From positions 1 to 64,000 of the forward strand of contig NZ_QKWH01000011.1 of the NCBI RefSeq assembly GCF_003244315.1: a DNA stretch of 64,000 bases. The letters run 5' to 3'. Below the pieces are notes generated by a model. It was not told where the DNA came from. It did no database searches and saw only the letters and a list, made by a program, of their open reading frames with translations. Source of the stretch: Xylanimonas oleitrophica. Lineage in GTDB: Bacteria; Actinomycetota; Actinomycetes; Actinomycetales; Cellulomonadaceae. How positions within the stretch are numbered: the stretch's first letter is position 1; each line of letters opens with the position of its first letter. This document shows positions 49,836-58,370 of this stretch, one piece after another. Position numbers and translations under genes: made by a program.

Positions 49836-50414
49836 ATGGACGACGCCGAGGACGCGGTCGCCGCGGCCGTCCGGGCGGTCGACCGCCGCGGGTTCCTCCC
49901 CCGGGCGCGCCGCGCGTACGCCGACCAGGACCGGCCGCTGGAGATCGGGCACGGGCAGACGTGCTCGCAGCCCAGCACGGTGGTGGCGATGCTGCGCCTG
50001 CTCGACCCGCACCCCGGGCAGCGGGTGCTGGACGTCGGCTCCGGCTCGGGCTGGACGACGGCGCTCCTGGCGCACCTCGTGGGGCCCGAGGGTGAGGTGC
50101 TGGGCGTCGAGCGTCACGCCGACCTCGCCGCGTGGGGTGCGGAGAACGTCGCCCGCGCCCGCACGCCGTGGGCGCGGGTCGTGGCCGCGACACCTGGGGT
50201 GCTCGGCGCTCCGCGTGCCGGCGGCTGGGACCGCGTGCTGGTCTCGGCGGCCGCGGACGCGCTGCCCGGTGCGCTGGTCGACCAGCTCGCCCCGGGCGGC
50301 CGCCTCGTGGTTCCCGTGCGCCAGACGATGGTGCTCGCGACCAGGGCCGACGACGGCACGGTGGCCGTCACCGAGCACGGCACCTACTCCTTCGTGCCGC
50401 TCGTCGAAGACTGA
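49836..50414 (+). CDS. PCMT-like protein-L-isoaspartate methyltransferase family protein
   Basis: A 192-residue SAM-dependent methyltransferase. RRGFLPRARRAYADQDRPLEIGHGQTCSQPSTVVAMLRLL matches the N-terminal PCMT substrate segment. VLDVGSGSGWTTALLAHLVG is SAM motif I, and RVLVSAAADALP and LVDQLAPGGRLVVPV are the later motifs. It may repair isoaspartyl residues, though relatives methylate other targets. ATG at 49836 gives the usual start; GTG at 49803 would add eleven polar residues. It lies alone between two terminator-like or intergenic regions. Confidence 0.86.
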   Translation: MDDAEDAVAAAVRAVDRRGFLPRARRAYADQDRPLEIGHGQTCSQPSTVVAMLRLLDPHPGQRVLDVGSGSGWTTALLAHLVGPEGEVLGVERHADLAAWGAENVARARTPWARVVAATPGVLGAPRAGGWDRVLVSAAADALPGALVDQLAPGGRLVVPVRQTMVLATRADDGTVAVTEHGTYSFVPLVED

Positions 50415-50613
50415 GCGGTCCGGCCCGGACCGCCACAGACCTGTGCGGCCCTGGGAGGCGGTGCCGGCAGGCGGGCCGCCCGCACCTGCGCGAGAGATTC
50501 ACATCGAGTGCTCGCGCCGCAACCTACGGTCCCGTAGGGTCGAGGCATCCGCACCAACGAGCGTCCGCTCATCTCCTCGGCTGGGAAGTCGGCCCGACCC
50601 CCTGCGAGGCACC

Positions 50614-51690
50614 GTGCCCCCTGTCGCACCCACCACCCTCCGCCCGAACCGGACCACCAGCACCTACACGGCGCTGTCCCAGACGGTCCGTGAGGCGGGT
50701 CTCCTGACCCGCGCCTACGGCTACTACGCCTGGACGGGTGCCGCTCTCGCGGTGGCCCTCGGCGGCCTGGTCACCGGGTTCGTGCTGCTGGGCCACTCGT
50801 GGTTCCAGCTGCTGATCGCCGCCGGGCTCGGCATCGTGCTCACGCAGCTCGCCTTCCTGGCGCACGAGGCCGCGCACCGGCAGGTGCTCGCCTCCGGCCC
50901 CGCCAACGACCGGCTCGGGCGGGCGCTGGCGAACGGTGCCGTGGGCATCAGCTACTCGTGGTGGATGACCAAGCACTCCCGGCACCACGCCAACCCGAAC
51001 CGCGTGGGCAAGGACCCGGACATCGAGAACGACACCGTCGTGTTCACCCCGGAGGGTGCCCGTGCCCAGCACCGGCTGCTGCGACCGCTGACGCGGGTGC
51101 AGGGCTGGGCGTTCTTCCCCCTCCTGACGCTCGAGGGGCTGAACCTGCACGTCACCTCCGTGCGCTCCCTCCTCCAGGGCGACAGGTCCGACCGGCGCAC
51201 GCGCATGACCGAGCTGGCCACGATCGCGTTGCGCCTGGGCCTGTACGTCGCGGTGGTGTGCTGGGCGCTCCCCCTCGGCATGGCCGCGGCGTTCCTGGGC
51301 GTCCAGCTCGCCGTCTTCGGCGTGTACATGGGGGCGTCGTTCGCCCCGAACCACAAGGGCATGGCCATCATCCCGGCCGAGAGCCGGATCGACTTCTTCT
51401 CCAAGCAGGTGCTCACGTCCCGCAACATCCGCGGCGGGCACCTGATGAGCGTGCTCATGGGCGGCCTCAACCACCAGATCGAGCACCACCTGTTCCCGAG
51501 CATGCCCCGCCCGCACCTGGCGCGGGCGAGGGAGCTGGTGCGCGCCCACTGCGCCCGCACGTCGACGCCGTACGTGGAGACCAGCCTGGTGCGCTCCTAC
51601 CTGATCGTGGTGCGCTATCTCAACGAGGTTGGCCTGGCCGCCCGCGACCCGTTCGACTGCCCCGCGTACCACCGGCTCCGGGGCGTGTGA
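50614..51690 (+). CDS. Acyl-lipid/acyl-CoA fatty-acid desaturase
   Basis: A 358-residue integral membrane di-iron desaturase. The three His boxes are present: FLAHEAAHRQV, TKHSRHHANPN and GLNHQIEHHLFPSMPRPHL. About four hydrophobic segments separate them. It introduces a double bond in membrane fatty acids, and members are often cold-induced. GTG at 50614 has GCGAGG four bases upstream; TACGGT (50525-50530) and TAGGGT (50535-50540) are possible -10 boxes, giving a leader of about 70-80 nt. Its stop overlaps the start of the following GNAT gene. Confidence 0.92.
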   Translation: MPPVAPTTLRPNRTTSTYTALSQTVREAGLLTRAYGYYAWTGAALAVALGGLVTGFVLLGHSWFQLLIAAGLGIVLTQLAFLAHEAAHRQVLASGPANDRLGRALANGAVGISYSWWMTKHSRHHANPNRVGKDPDIENDTVVFTPEGARAQHRLLRPLTRVQGWAFFPLLTLEGLNLHVTSVRSLLQGDRSDRRTRMTELATIALRLGLYVAVVCWALPLGMAAAFLGVQLAVFGVYMGASFAPNHKGMAIIPAESRIDFFSKQVLTSRNIRGGHLMSVLMGGLNHQIEHHLFPSMPRPHLARARELVRAHCARTSTPYVETSLVRSYLIVVRYLNEVGLAARDPFDCPAYHRLRGV

Positions 51691-52406
51691 GCGTGCGGCG
51701 TACCGGCGTGCCGGCACGCCGGCCACGACTGCTGCGCACCACGGCGTGGGAGCCGGTCGTGGTGCCCGGGGACGCCGCGACGCAGGCGTTCCCGGACGCA
51801 GTGGCGGCCTCTCCGCTGTTCGACGCCGCCGAGCCGCCCGTGCTGACCGGCGCCCGCGTCGAGGGCGTAGGACCGCTGACGCTGCGCCCCTGGACGCCCG
51901 ACGACGCCCCGGCCGTGCAGGCTGCGTACTCCGACGGGGCGATCCAGCGCTGGCATGCGCGCCGCCTCGGCACCGTGGCTGAGGCTCGTGGGCTGCTGGC
52001 GCAGTGGCGTGCGCGCTGGGACTCCCGCTCGGGAGCGTCGTGGGCGGTCGTCTCGGCGGACGGCACCCTGCTGGCCCGCACCGAGCTCAACGCGTTCGAC
52101 CTGCGCGACGGCGTGGCCGGTGCCTCGTACTGGGCCGTGCCCGCAGCCCGCGGCCAGGGCGTGGTGCCCGCGGCCCTGCGGGTCGCCGTCAGCTGGGCCT
52201 TCGCAGCGGGGTTCCACCGTCTGGAGCTCGAGCACTCGACCCGCAACGCGGCCTCCTGCCGGGCCGCGGTGCGCGCGGGTCTCGACGCCGAAGGCGTGCG
52301 CCGCGGTGCGGTGCGGCACGACGACGGCTGGCACGACATGCACGTGCACGCGCTCGTGAACCCCTCGGGCACCGCGGAGAGCGCCCCCCAGCCCGTCTGG
52401 GCGTAG
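51687..52406 (+). CDS. GNAT-family acetyltransferase (RimJ-like)
   Basis: A 239-residue protein with a basic N-terminal stretch (VRRTGVPARRPRLLRTTAWEP) and a GNAT core of the RimJ/ribosomal-protein type: LTLRPWTPDDAPAVQAAY, then SYWAVPAARGQGVVPAALRVAVSWAF with the acetyl-CoA loop, and RLELEHSTRNAASCRAAVRAGLDAEGVRRG. The substrate is unknown; relatives acetylate N-termini or antibiotics. GTG at 51687 overlaps the desaturase stop by 4 bp, so the two are translationally coupled. It ends 36 bp before the convergent tdk gene. Confidence 0.85.
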   Translation: MSVRRTGVPARRPRLLRTTAWEPVVVPGDAATQAFPDAVAASPLFDAAEPPVLTGARVEGVGPLTLRPWTPDDAPAVQAAYSDGAIQRWHARRLGTVAEARGLLAQWRARWDSRSGASWAVVSADGTLLARTELNAFDLRDGVAGASYWAVPAARGQGVVPAALRVAVSWAFAAGFHRLELEHSTRNAASCRAAVRAGLDAEGVRRGAVRHDDGWHDMHVHALVNPSGTAESAPQPVWA

Positions 52407-52442
52407 ACCGCTGCAGGCCGGCAGGTCACGCGGGCCGGCAGG

Positions 52443-53024
52443 TCACCCGTGCCGGTGCCGGCGGCAGCGGGCCTGGTAGGTCTCGGCCCCGCCCACGTGC
52501 GCGGACGTCGGCACCAGCGCCCCTTCCCCGCCGTCTCCGCCGCTCTCCGGCCCGGGCAGGCGCACGTGGTAGGCGGCGTCGCGCCCGCAGACGGCGCACA
52601 CCGCGGTCAGCTTGTCGACCCGTTCCGCCACGGCCATGAGCGTGGGCAACGGCTCGAACGGGCGCCCGTCGAAGGTGACGGACAGCCCTGCCACCACGAC
52701 GACGAGCCCGGTGTCGGCGAGCCCCAGCACCACGTCCGCCAGGTCCGGCCCGAAGAACTGCGCCTCGTCGACCGCGACCAGCTCCGTACCGGGCACCACC
52801 AGGCCGGGCACGTCGCCCGCGCTGGCCACGGAGTGCGAGGCTGTGGTGAGTCCCGAGTGCGACGCGACCCGACCGCTGCCCGAGCGGGTGTCGAGCACGT
52901 GGTTGACGACCACGACCCCGCGCCCGGCGAGCCGTGAGCGGTGCACCCGGCGCACCAGCTCCTCGGACTTCCCGGCGAACATGGGGCCGGCGACCACCTC
53001 GATGCGCCCCGTAGCGACGTCCAT
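52443..53024 (-). CDS. tdk: Thymidine kinase (type II)
   Basis: A 193-residue kinase for thymidine salvage. Walker A GPMFAGKSEEL, DEAQFF with the catalytic Glu, the lasso region with CAVCGRDAAYHVR, and CRRHRHG provide the two-Cys plus Cys/His zinc set. ATG at 53024 is preferred. It stands alone between a GNAT gene and rne, followed by no clear terminator. Several actinobacteria lack tdk, so its presence is mildly notable. Confidence 0.93.
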   Translation of the reverse strand: MDVATGRIEVVAGPMFAGKSEELVRRVHRSRLAGRGVVVVNHVLDTRSGSGRVASHSGLTTASHSVASAGDVPGLVVPGTELVAVDEAQFFGPDLADVVLGLADTGLVVVVAGLSVTFDGRPFEPLPTLMAVAERVDKLTAVCAVCGRDAAYHVRLPGPESGGDGGEGALVPTSAHVGGAETYQARCRRHRHG

Positions 53025-53084
53025 GCCCCCAGTCAACAGCGCGGCGACCGTGACGGCCCGCAGGAGCTGACGGCACGGCAGCAC

Positions 53085-53138
53085 CGCGACGACGGACGGC
53101 CCGGTCCCCCGCAGGGAACCGGGCCGTCCGTCGTCGCG
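53085..53138. terminator. Terminator after rne
   Basis: A 21-bp perfect stem (53085-53105 and 53118-53138) with a 12-nt loop, 6 bp after the rne stop. It is the longest stem in the window and lies upstream of tdk in the same direction, isolating the two. Confidence 0.85.
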
Positions 53139-53143
53139 ACCGG

Positions 53144-56100
53144 TCAGGCGTCAGCGGGCTCCGTGGGAGCCTCGGCCGCAGGGTCCGCGGCGACGTCCGT
53201 CTCGTCGGCCGCAGAGCGGGGAGCCTCGGTGGCCTCCTCCGACGCGACCTCGTGCTCCGCGCCGACCGGGGCGGCGACGTCGTCGTCCTTGTGGTCGTGA
53301 GCGTGCGCCGCGGCGGCGGCGATCGTGGCCAGCGTGGCCTTGACGGCCTCGCGCGCCTCGGACCTGTCCTCGGGCAGCTTGGGCACGTCCGCGTGCGGCG
53401 TCGCCTCAGACTGCTTGGCGCGCTTGCGGCGCGAGCGCTTCGACTCGCCCTCGGCCTCGACGGGCTCACCGTGGTGGTGGTTGCCACCCTTCTCGACCGG
53501 CTCGGCGTGCACCACGAAGCCGCGGCCCTTGCAGTGCTCGCAGGTCTCGCTGAACGCCTCGACCAGGCCCTGCCCCACACGCTTGCGGGTCATCTGGACC
53601 AGGCCGAGCGACGTCACCTCGGCGACCTGGTGCTTGGTGCGGTCGCGGCCCAGGCACTCGACCAGGCGACGCAGCACCAGGTCGCGGTTGGACTCGAGCA
53701 CCATGTCGATGAAGTCGATGACGATGATGCCGCCGATGTCGCGCAGGCGGAGCTGGCGGACGATCTCCTCGGCCGCCTCGAGGTTGTTGCGGGTGACGGT
53801 CTCCTCGAGCGTGCCGCCGGCGCCGGTGAACTTGCCGGTGTTGACGTCGATGACCGTCATGGCCTCGGTGCGGTCGATGACCAGCGAGCCCCCGGAGGGC
53901 AGCCAGACCTTGCGGTCCATGCCCTTGGCGAGCTGCTCGTCCACACGGTTCGCGGCGAAGACGTCGCCGTTCTCGACCCACTTGGACACACGCTCACGCA
54001 GGTCGGGCGCGAGCTCCTCGACGTAGGAGGAGATCTCCTGCCACGCGCCGTCGCCCTGGACGACGAGCGACGAGAAGTCGTCGTTGAAGATGTCGCGCAC
54101 CACGCGGATCGCGAGGTCCGGCTCGCCCTGCAGCAGCGCCGGGGCGCTGGTCGAGGACTTCTCGGCCTTGGTGGTGATGGCGGTCCACTGCGACTCGAGC
54201 CGCTGGACGTCGGCGCGCAGCTCCTCCTCGCTCGCGCCCTCGGCGGCGGTGCGCACGATGACTCCGGCGCCCTCGGGGACGACGTCACGCAGGATCTTCT
54301 TGAGGCGGTTGCGCTCGACGTCCGGCAGCTTGCGGCTGATGCCGGTCATGCCACCGCCGGGCACGAACACCAGGTACCGGCCGGCGAGCGTGATCTGCGA
54401 GGTGAGCCGGGCGCCCTTGTGGCCGATCGGGTCCTTGGTGACCTGGACGAGCACGGAGTCACCCGACTTGAGGGCCTGCTCGATGCGGCGCGGCTGACCG
54501 CCGTCGAGGCCCGCGGCGTCCCAGTTGACCTCACCGGCGTACAGGACCGCGTTGCGGCCCTTGCCGACGTCGACGAACGCGGCCTCCATGGACGGCAGCA
54601 CGTTCTGCACGCGGCCCAGGTAGACGTTGCCGACCATCGAGGACTGCGACTGCTGGGACACGTAGTGCTCCACGAGCACGCCGTCCTCGAGCACCGCGAT
54701 CTGCGTGCGGCCGTTCTTCTCCCGCACGATCATCGAGCGGGAGACGGACTCGCGGCGAGCGAGGAACTCCGCCTCGGTGATGATCTGGCGGCGGCGCCCG
54801 GCGTCGCGACCCTCGCGGCGGCGCTGGCGCTTGGCCTCCAGGCGCGTCGACCCCTTGAGGGCGGTGACCTCGTCCCGCTCGCGCGGGCGGGAGGACTCGG
54901 CGCGCTCGGCGCGCGAGCCCCGACGACGGCGGCGACGACGGCGCGACGAGCCTGACTCGTCGTCGCCGTGCTCGTCGGTGCCGTCCTCGACCGCGTCCTC
55001 CTGCTGGTCGGCGTCCTCGGGCTCGTCCCCCTCGTCGTCCTGCTCGTCGGAGACCTCGTCGCCCTGCTCGTCCGAGCCGTCTCCACGACGTCCCCCGCGG
55101 CGGCCGCGGCCACCACGGCGACGACGACGGCGCGGGCGGTCGTCGGCCTGCTCGATCTCGGCGTCCGCGGCCTCCTCCAGGAGGTCCTCGGGGGCCAGGT
55201 CGACCAGCTCGACGCCGTCGGCCACGAGCTCGGCCTCGATGGCGGCGACCTCCTCGGCCGCGGCGACGTCGTCGTCCGTGAGAGCGGCGACGGCCGGCTG
55301 CTCCGCCGTCTCCTCGGTGCTCGTGCCGGGCTCGACGACCTTCTCCTGTGCGCGGGCGGGCGCCTCGCCGCTCTTGCCGCGGCCACGCCGCGAGGACCGG
55401 CGGCCGCCCTGGGCGGGGGCCTCGGCCGTCTCGGCGGCGGGCTCCGCCGCCTCCGTCTGCGTCTGCTGCGCCTCGGCGGCATCGTCATCGTGCGGGCGCG
55501 GGGGCCCGGCGGGCGCCTGCGCACGCCGCGGGCGGCGCGAGGCGGACAGGTCGGGGGCCTGGAACAGCATGGCCGTGGTGGCCAGGCGCGGGGTGGTGGA
55601 TCCGGGGGCGGTGGCGGCGGGCGTCTCGGCCGGCTTCTCCGCCTGCTCGGCAGCAGCGGCGACAGCAGGCTCGGGCGCGACGGCAGCACCGGCGGTCTCG
55701 GGCTTCTTGCGGCGCGAGCGCGTCGCCTTCTTCGGCGCGGCGTCGGCCGCGGCGGGGGCAGGCTCGGCGTCGGCCGCGGCGGGCGCGACCGGCTCCGGGG
55801 TCTCCGCGGCAGCCGGCTCGGCAGCGACCGGCTCGGCCGGCTTCTCCGTGCGGGCGCGACGCGAGCGGCTGGCCTTCTTGGGCGCCTCCTCGGCCGGGGC
55901 GGCGGCCTGCTCGGCCGGCTGTGCGGCGTCGTCGTCGCCGCCCGGGAGCACGATGTCGTCGAGGGAGCGCACGGCCCGGCGGGAGCCGGTGCCGCTGGAG
56001 CGGCCGGCGGTCACCTTCACGGGCGGGGCCTCGGCGGCGGGCGCCGGGCGCTCGGGCAGGAGGATGTCGTCGAGGCTCAGGCCCTCGGCGGGCGCCGGGG

Positions 56101-56359
56101 TCGACGTCGGCCGCGAGGCGCGGCGGCTGCGACGCGCCGGGGCGGCGGGCGCCGGCTCCGCGACGGGCGCGGGGGCGACGGCGGCCGGGTCGGCCGTGCC
56201 GGAGACGGGAGCCTCGTCACGGCTCGGGAGGGTGATGCCCAGGTCGGGGGCGGGCGTCGCGACGGGTCCGCCGGCGGCGCGGGTGGCCCGGCGGCGGGCG
56301 GGCTTGCGCGAGGCGGTGCCCTCGGCGTCGGTCGCGTCGTGGGTGCTGTCAGAGGTCAC
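53144..56359 (-). CDS. rne: Ribonuclease E/G family endoribonuclease
   Basis: A 1071-residue RNase E. The catalytic half starts near residue 530 with an S1 domain (SMIVREKNGRTQIAVLEDGVLVEHY, NVYLGRVQNVLPSMEAAFVDVG). The two catalytic Asp regions are in VIDVNTGKF (about 836) and GGIIVIDFIDM (about 878), and the zinc-link cysteines in CEHCKGRG (about 940). The first ~500 residues and the last ~100 are low-complexity, rich in Ala, Pro, Glu and basic clusters (RRRRRRGGRGRRGG), as in other actinobacterial RNase E. GTG at 56359 has AGGAG 9 nt upstream; a longer frame reaches into the cyd promoter. It processes rRNA and degrades mRNA. Confidence 0.93.
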   Translation of the reverse strand: MTSDSTHDATDAEGTASRKPARRRATRAAGGPVATPAPDLGITLPSRDEAPVSGTADPAAVAPAPVAEPAPAAPARRSRRASRPTSTPAPAEGLSLDDILLPERPAPAAEAPPVKVTAGRSSGTGSRRAVRSLDDIVLPGGDDDAAQPAEQAAAPAEEAPKKASRSRRARTEKPAEPVAAEPAAAETPEPVAPAAADAEPAPAAADAAPKKATRSRRKKPETAGAAVAPEPAVAAAAEQAEKPAETPAATAPGSTTPRLATTAMLFQAPDLSASRRPRRAQAPAGPPRPHDDDAAEAQQTQTEAAEPAAETAEAPAQGGRRSSRRGRGKSGEAPARAQEKVVEPGTSTEETAEQPAVAALTDDDVAAAEEVAAIEAELVADGVELVDLAPEDLLEEAADAEIEQADDRPRRRRRRGGRGRRGGRRGDGSDEQGDEVSDEQDDEGDEPEDADQQEDAVEDGTDEHGDDESGSSRRRRRRRRGSRAERAESSRPRERDEVTALKGSTRLEAKRQRRREGRDAGRRRQIITEAEFLARRESVSRSMIVREKNGRTQIAVLEDGVLVEHYVSQQSQSSMVGNVYLGRVQNVLPSMEAAFVDVGKGRNAVLYAGEVNWDAAGLDGGQPRRIEQALKSGDSVLVQVTKDPIGHKGARLTSQITLAGRYLVFVPGGGMTGISRKLPDVERNRLKKILRDVVPEGAGVIVRTAAEGASEEELRADVQRLESQWTAITTKAEKSSTSAPALLQGEPDLAIRVVRDIFNDDFSSLVVQGDGAWQEISSYVEELAPDLRERVSKWVENGDVFAANRVDEQLAKGMDRKVWLPSGGSLVIDRTEAMTVIDVNTGKFTGAGGTLEETVTRNNLEAAEEIVRQLRLRDIGGIIVIDFIDMVLESNRDLVLRRLVECLGRDRTKHQVAEVTSLGLVQMTRKRVGQGLVEAFSETCEHCKGRGFVVHAEPVEKGGNHHHGEPVEAEGESKRSRRKRAKQSEATPHADVPKLPEDRSEAREAVKATLATIAAAAAHAHDHKDDDVAAPVGAEHEVASEEATEAPRSAADETDVAADPAAEAPTEPADA

Positions 56360-56736
56360 GTGGCGTGCTCCTGCTGCCCTGCCGCCCACCCCACACCTGT
56401 GGACCGCCGGGCGGTCGTCGTCCGGACCGCGCTCCTGAGCGCGGCGCCGGACGGAAGTCTCGGTCGCGGCCGGCGGCTCCATCGTCTTCGCGGACGCCGG
56501 GCGGCCGGGGCTCCGTTCGAGTCCTGGCCGCGGCACCGCGTGCGGACGCGGGAGCTGCGGGCTCGTGGCTGCCTGGGTGATGTGGCCCCGGCGGCTGCGC
56601 CCCAGTATCGCACCCTCTGGGCCCTCCGGCGTCGCCTCGCCACGCCGCAGCCTCGCGCGCCCTGCTCTCCGACCGCAGATCGCCTGTCGGGGGATGCGGT
56701 CAGACCGCGCCGAGATGGAGGTCACATCGCGTCATA

Positions 56737-56766
56737 TTGACTTGTGAAAGTCTTCACGAGCAGTCT
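56737..56766 (+). promoter_or_regulatory. cydA promoter with embedded Rex operator
   Basis: TTGACT (56737-56742) and CAGTCT (56761-56766) are 18 bp apart. The spacer holds TTGTGAAAGTCTTCACGA (56742-56759), which matches the Rex consensus TTGTGAA-N4-TTCACAA except for one base. Rex bound here would block polymerase until NADH rises. The rest of the 475-bp interval to rne holds its leader and shows no gene. Confidence 0.8.
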
Positions 56767-56834
56767 GGTCCCGCGCCCCGACGTGCGGAGACTCACGTGC
56801 CGGCGCACCACTCGCCCGAGACCAGGAGAAGCAC

Positions 56835-58343
56835 GTGGACGCTCTCGACCTCGCCCGGTGGCAGTTCGCCATCACGACGGTGTACCACTTCATCTTCGTC
56901 CCGCTCACGATCGGCCTGGCGCCCATCGTGGCCGGCATGCAGACGGCGTGGGTCGTGACAAAGAAGGAGAAGTGGCTCCGGCTGACGAAGTTCTTCGGCA
57001 AGCTGCTGCTCATCAACTTCGCGCTCGGTGTCGTCACCGGCATCGTCCAGGAGTTCCAGTTCGGGATGGCCTGGAGCGAGTACTCACGGTTCGTGGGCGA
57101 CGTCTTCGGCGCACCGCTCGCCATGGAGGCGCTCGCCGCGTTCTTCGTCGAGTCGGTGTTCCTCGGCCTGTGGATCTTCGGCTGGGACCGGGTCTCCAAG
57201 AAGGTCCACCTGACGGCCATCTGGCTCTTCGCCGTGGCCGTGAACCTCTCCGCGTACTTCATCCTGGCGGCCAACTCCTGGATGCAGCACCCGGTCGGCG
57301 CCGTCTACAACCCCGAGACGGGGCGCGCCGAGATGGAGTCCATCGGGGCGGTGCTCACCAACAGCACGCTCCTGGCCGCGTTCCCGCACACCATCACGTC
57401 GGCGTTCCTCGTGGCCGGCACGTTCGTGTGCGGCATCGCCACGTGGTGGATGGTGCGGCTGGTCCGCACCCGCAAGCCCGAGCTGGTCGACCTCGCCCGC
57501 GCCACCTACCGCCCCGCCGTGGTGCTCGGCGCCGTGGTCACGATGGTCGCCGGCGTCGGCGTCATCGTCTCCGGCGACATCCAGGGCAAGATCATGTACC
57601 AGCAGCAGCCGGGCAAGATGTCCGCCGCCGAGGCGCTGTGCGAGGGCCAGGAGGGCGCCGCCTTCTCGATCCTGACCATCGGCCCCCTCGACGCCACGTG
57701 CGACGAGCTCGTCCACGTGCTCGAGGTCCCCGGCGTCGCGAGCTACCTCGGCACCGGGCACTTCTCCGGCCCCGAGTCCTACCTCCCGGGCGTCAACGAC
57801 GTGCAGCGCGAGTACACCGAGCGGTTCGGCGACACCACCGCCTCGGGCGAGCCCGTGCGCTATACCCCGCCGCTCGCCATCTCCTACTGGGCCTTCCGCC
57901 TCATGATCGGGCTCGGCGTCTTCTCCGCCGCCCTGGGCACCTGGGCGCTGTGGGCCACCCGTCGTGGCCGCACCTCCGACAACCTGTGGCTCTCGCGCCT
58001 GGGCCTCCTCGCCATCCCCATGCCGTTCGCCGCCGCGTCCTTCGGCTGGATCTTCACCGAGGTGGGCCGCCAGCCCTGGGTCGTGGTCCCCAACCCCACG
58101 GGCATCGACGACATCCGCCTCCTCACCGAGCGCGGCGTGTCCACCGTGGTCTCCCCCGGCGTGCTGCTCGCCTCCATGGTGATCTTCACCCTCGTCTACG
58201 GCGTGCTCGCCGTCGTCTGGTACCGCCTCATGCACCGCTACGCGGTCGAGGGCGTGCCCGAGGTCCACGACGAGTCGCCCGAGGCCCGCGCCGAGCAGGG
58301 CTCCGACGACGACGCCGACCGCCCGCTGTCCTTCGCGTACTGA
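56835..58343 (+). CDS. cydA: Cytochrome bd ubiquinol/menaquinol oxidase subunit I
   Basis: A 502-residue subunit with the three hemes and the quinol site. Heme ligands: H18 (VYHFIFVPLTIG), the His in AFPHTITSAFLVAG, and the Met in YWAFRLMIGLG; conserved GDIQGKIMYQQQPGK begins the Q-loop, and FTEVGRQPW gives the GRQPW motif near 411. The Q-loop is of the short type and carries two cysteines, C269 and C289. GTG at 56835 has AGGAG 8 nt upstream. It heads cydABDC, behind a Rex-type operator, so it should be induced at low oxygen. No CydX-sized frame is evident after cydB. Confidence 0.96.
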   Translation: MDALDLARWQFAITTVYHFIFVPLTIGLAPIVAGMQTAWVVTKKEKWLRLTKFFGKLLLINFALGVVTGIVQEFQFGMAWSEYSRFVGDVFGAPLAMEALAAFFVESVFLGLWIFGWDRVSKKVHLTAIWLFAVAVNLSAYFILAANSWMQHPVGAVYNPETGRAEMESIGAVLTNSTLLAAFPHTITSAFLVAGTFVCGIATWWMVRLVRTRKPELVDLARATYRPAVVLGAVVTMVAGVGVIVSGDIQGKIMYQQQPGKMSAAEALCEGQEGAAFSILTIGPLDATCDELVHVLEVPGVASYLGTGHFSGPESYLPGVNDVQREYTERFGDTTASGEPVRYTPPLAISYWAFRLMIGLGVFSAALGTWALWATRRGRTSDNLWLSRLGLLAIPMPFAAASFGWIFTEVGRQPWVVVPNPTGIDDIRLLTERGVSTVVSPGVLLASMVIFTLVYGVLAVVWYRLMHRYAVEGVPEVHDESPEARAEQGSDDDADRPLSFAY

Positions 58344-58370
58344 CGGACCCACGAGACCTGGAGACCTGAC

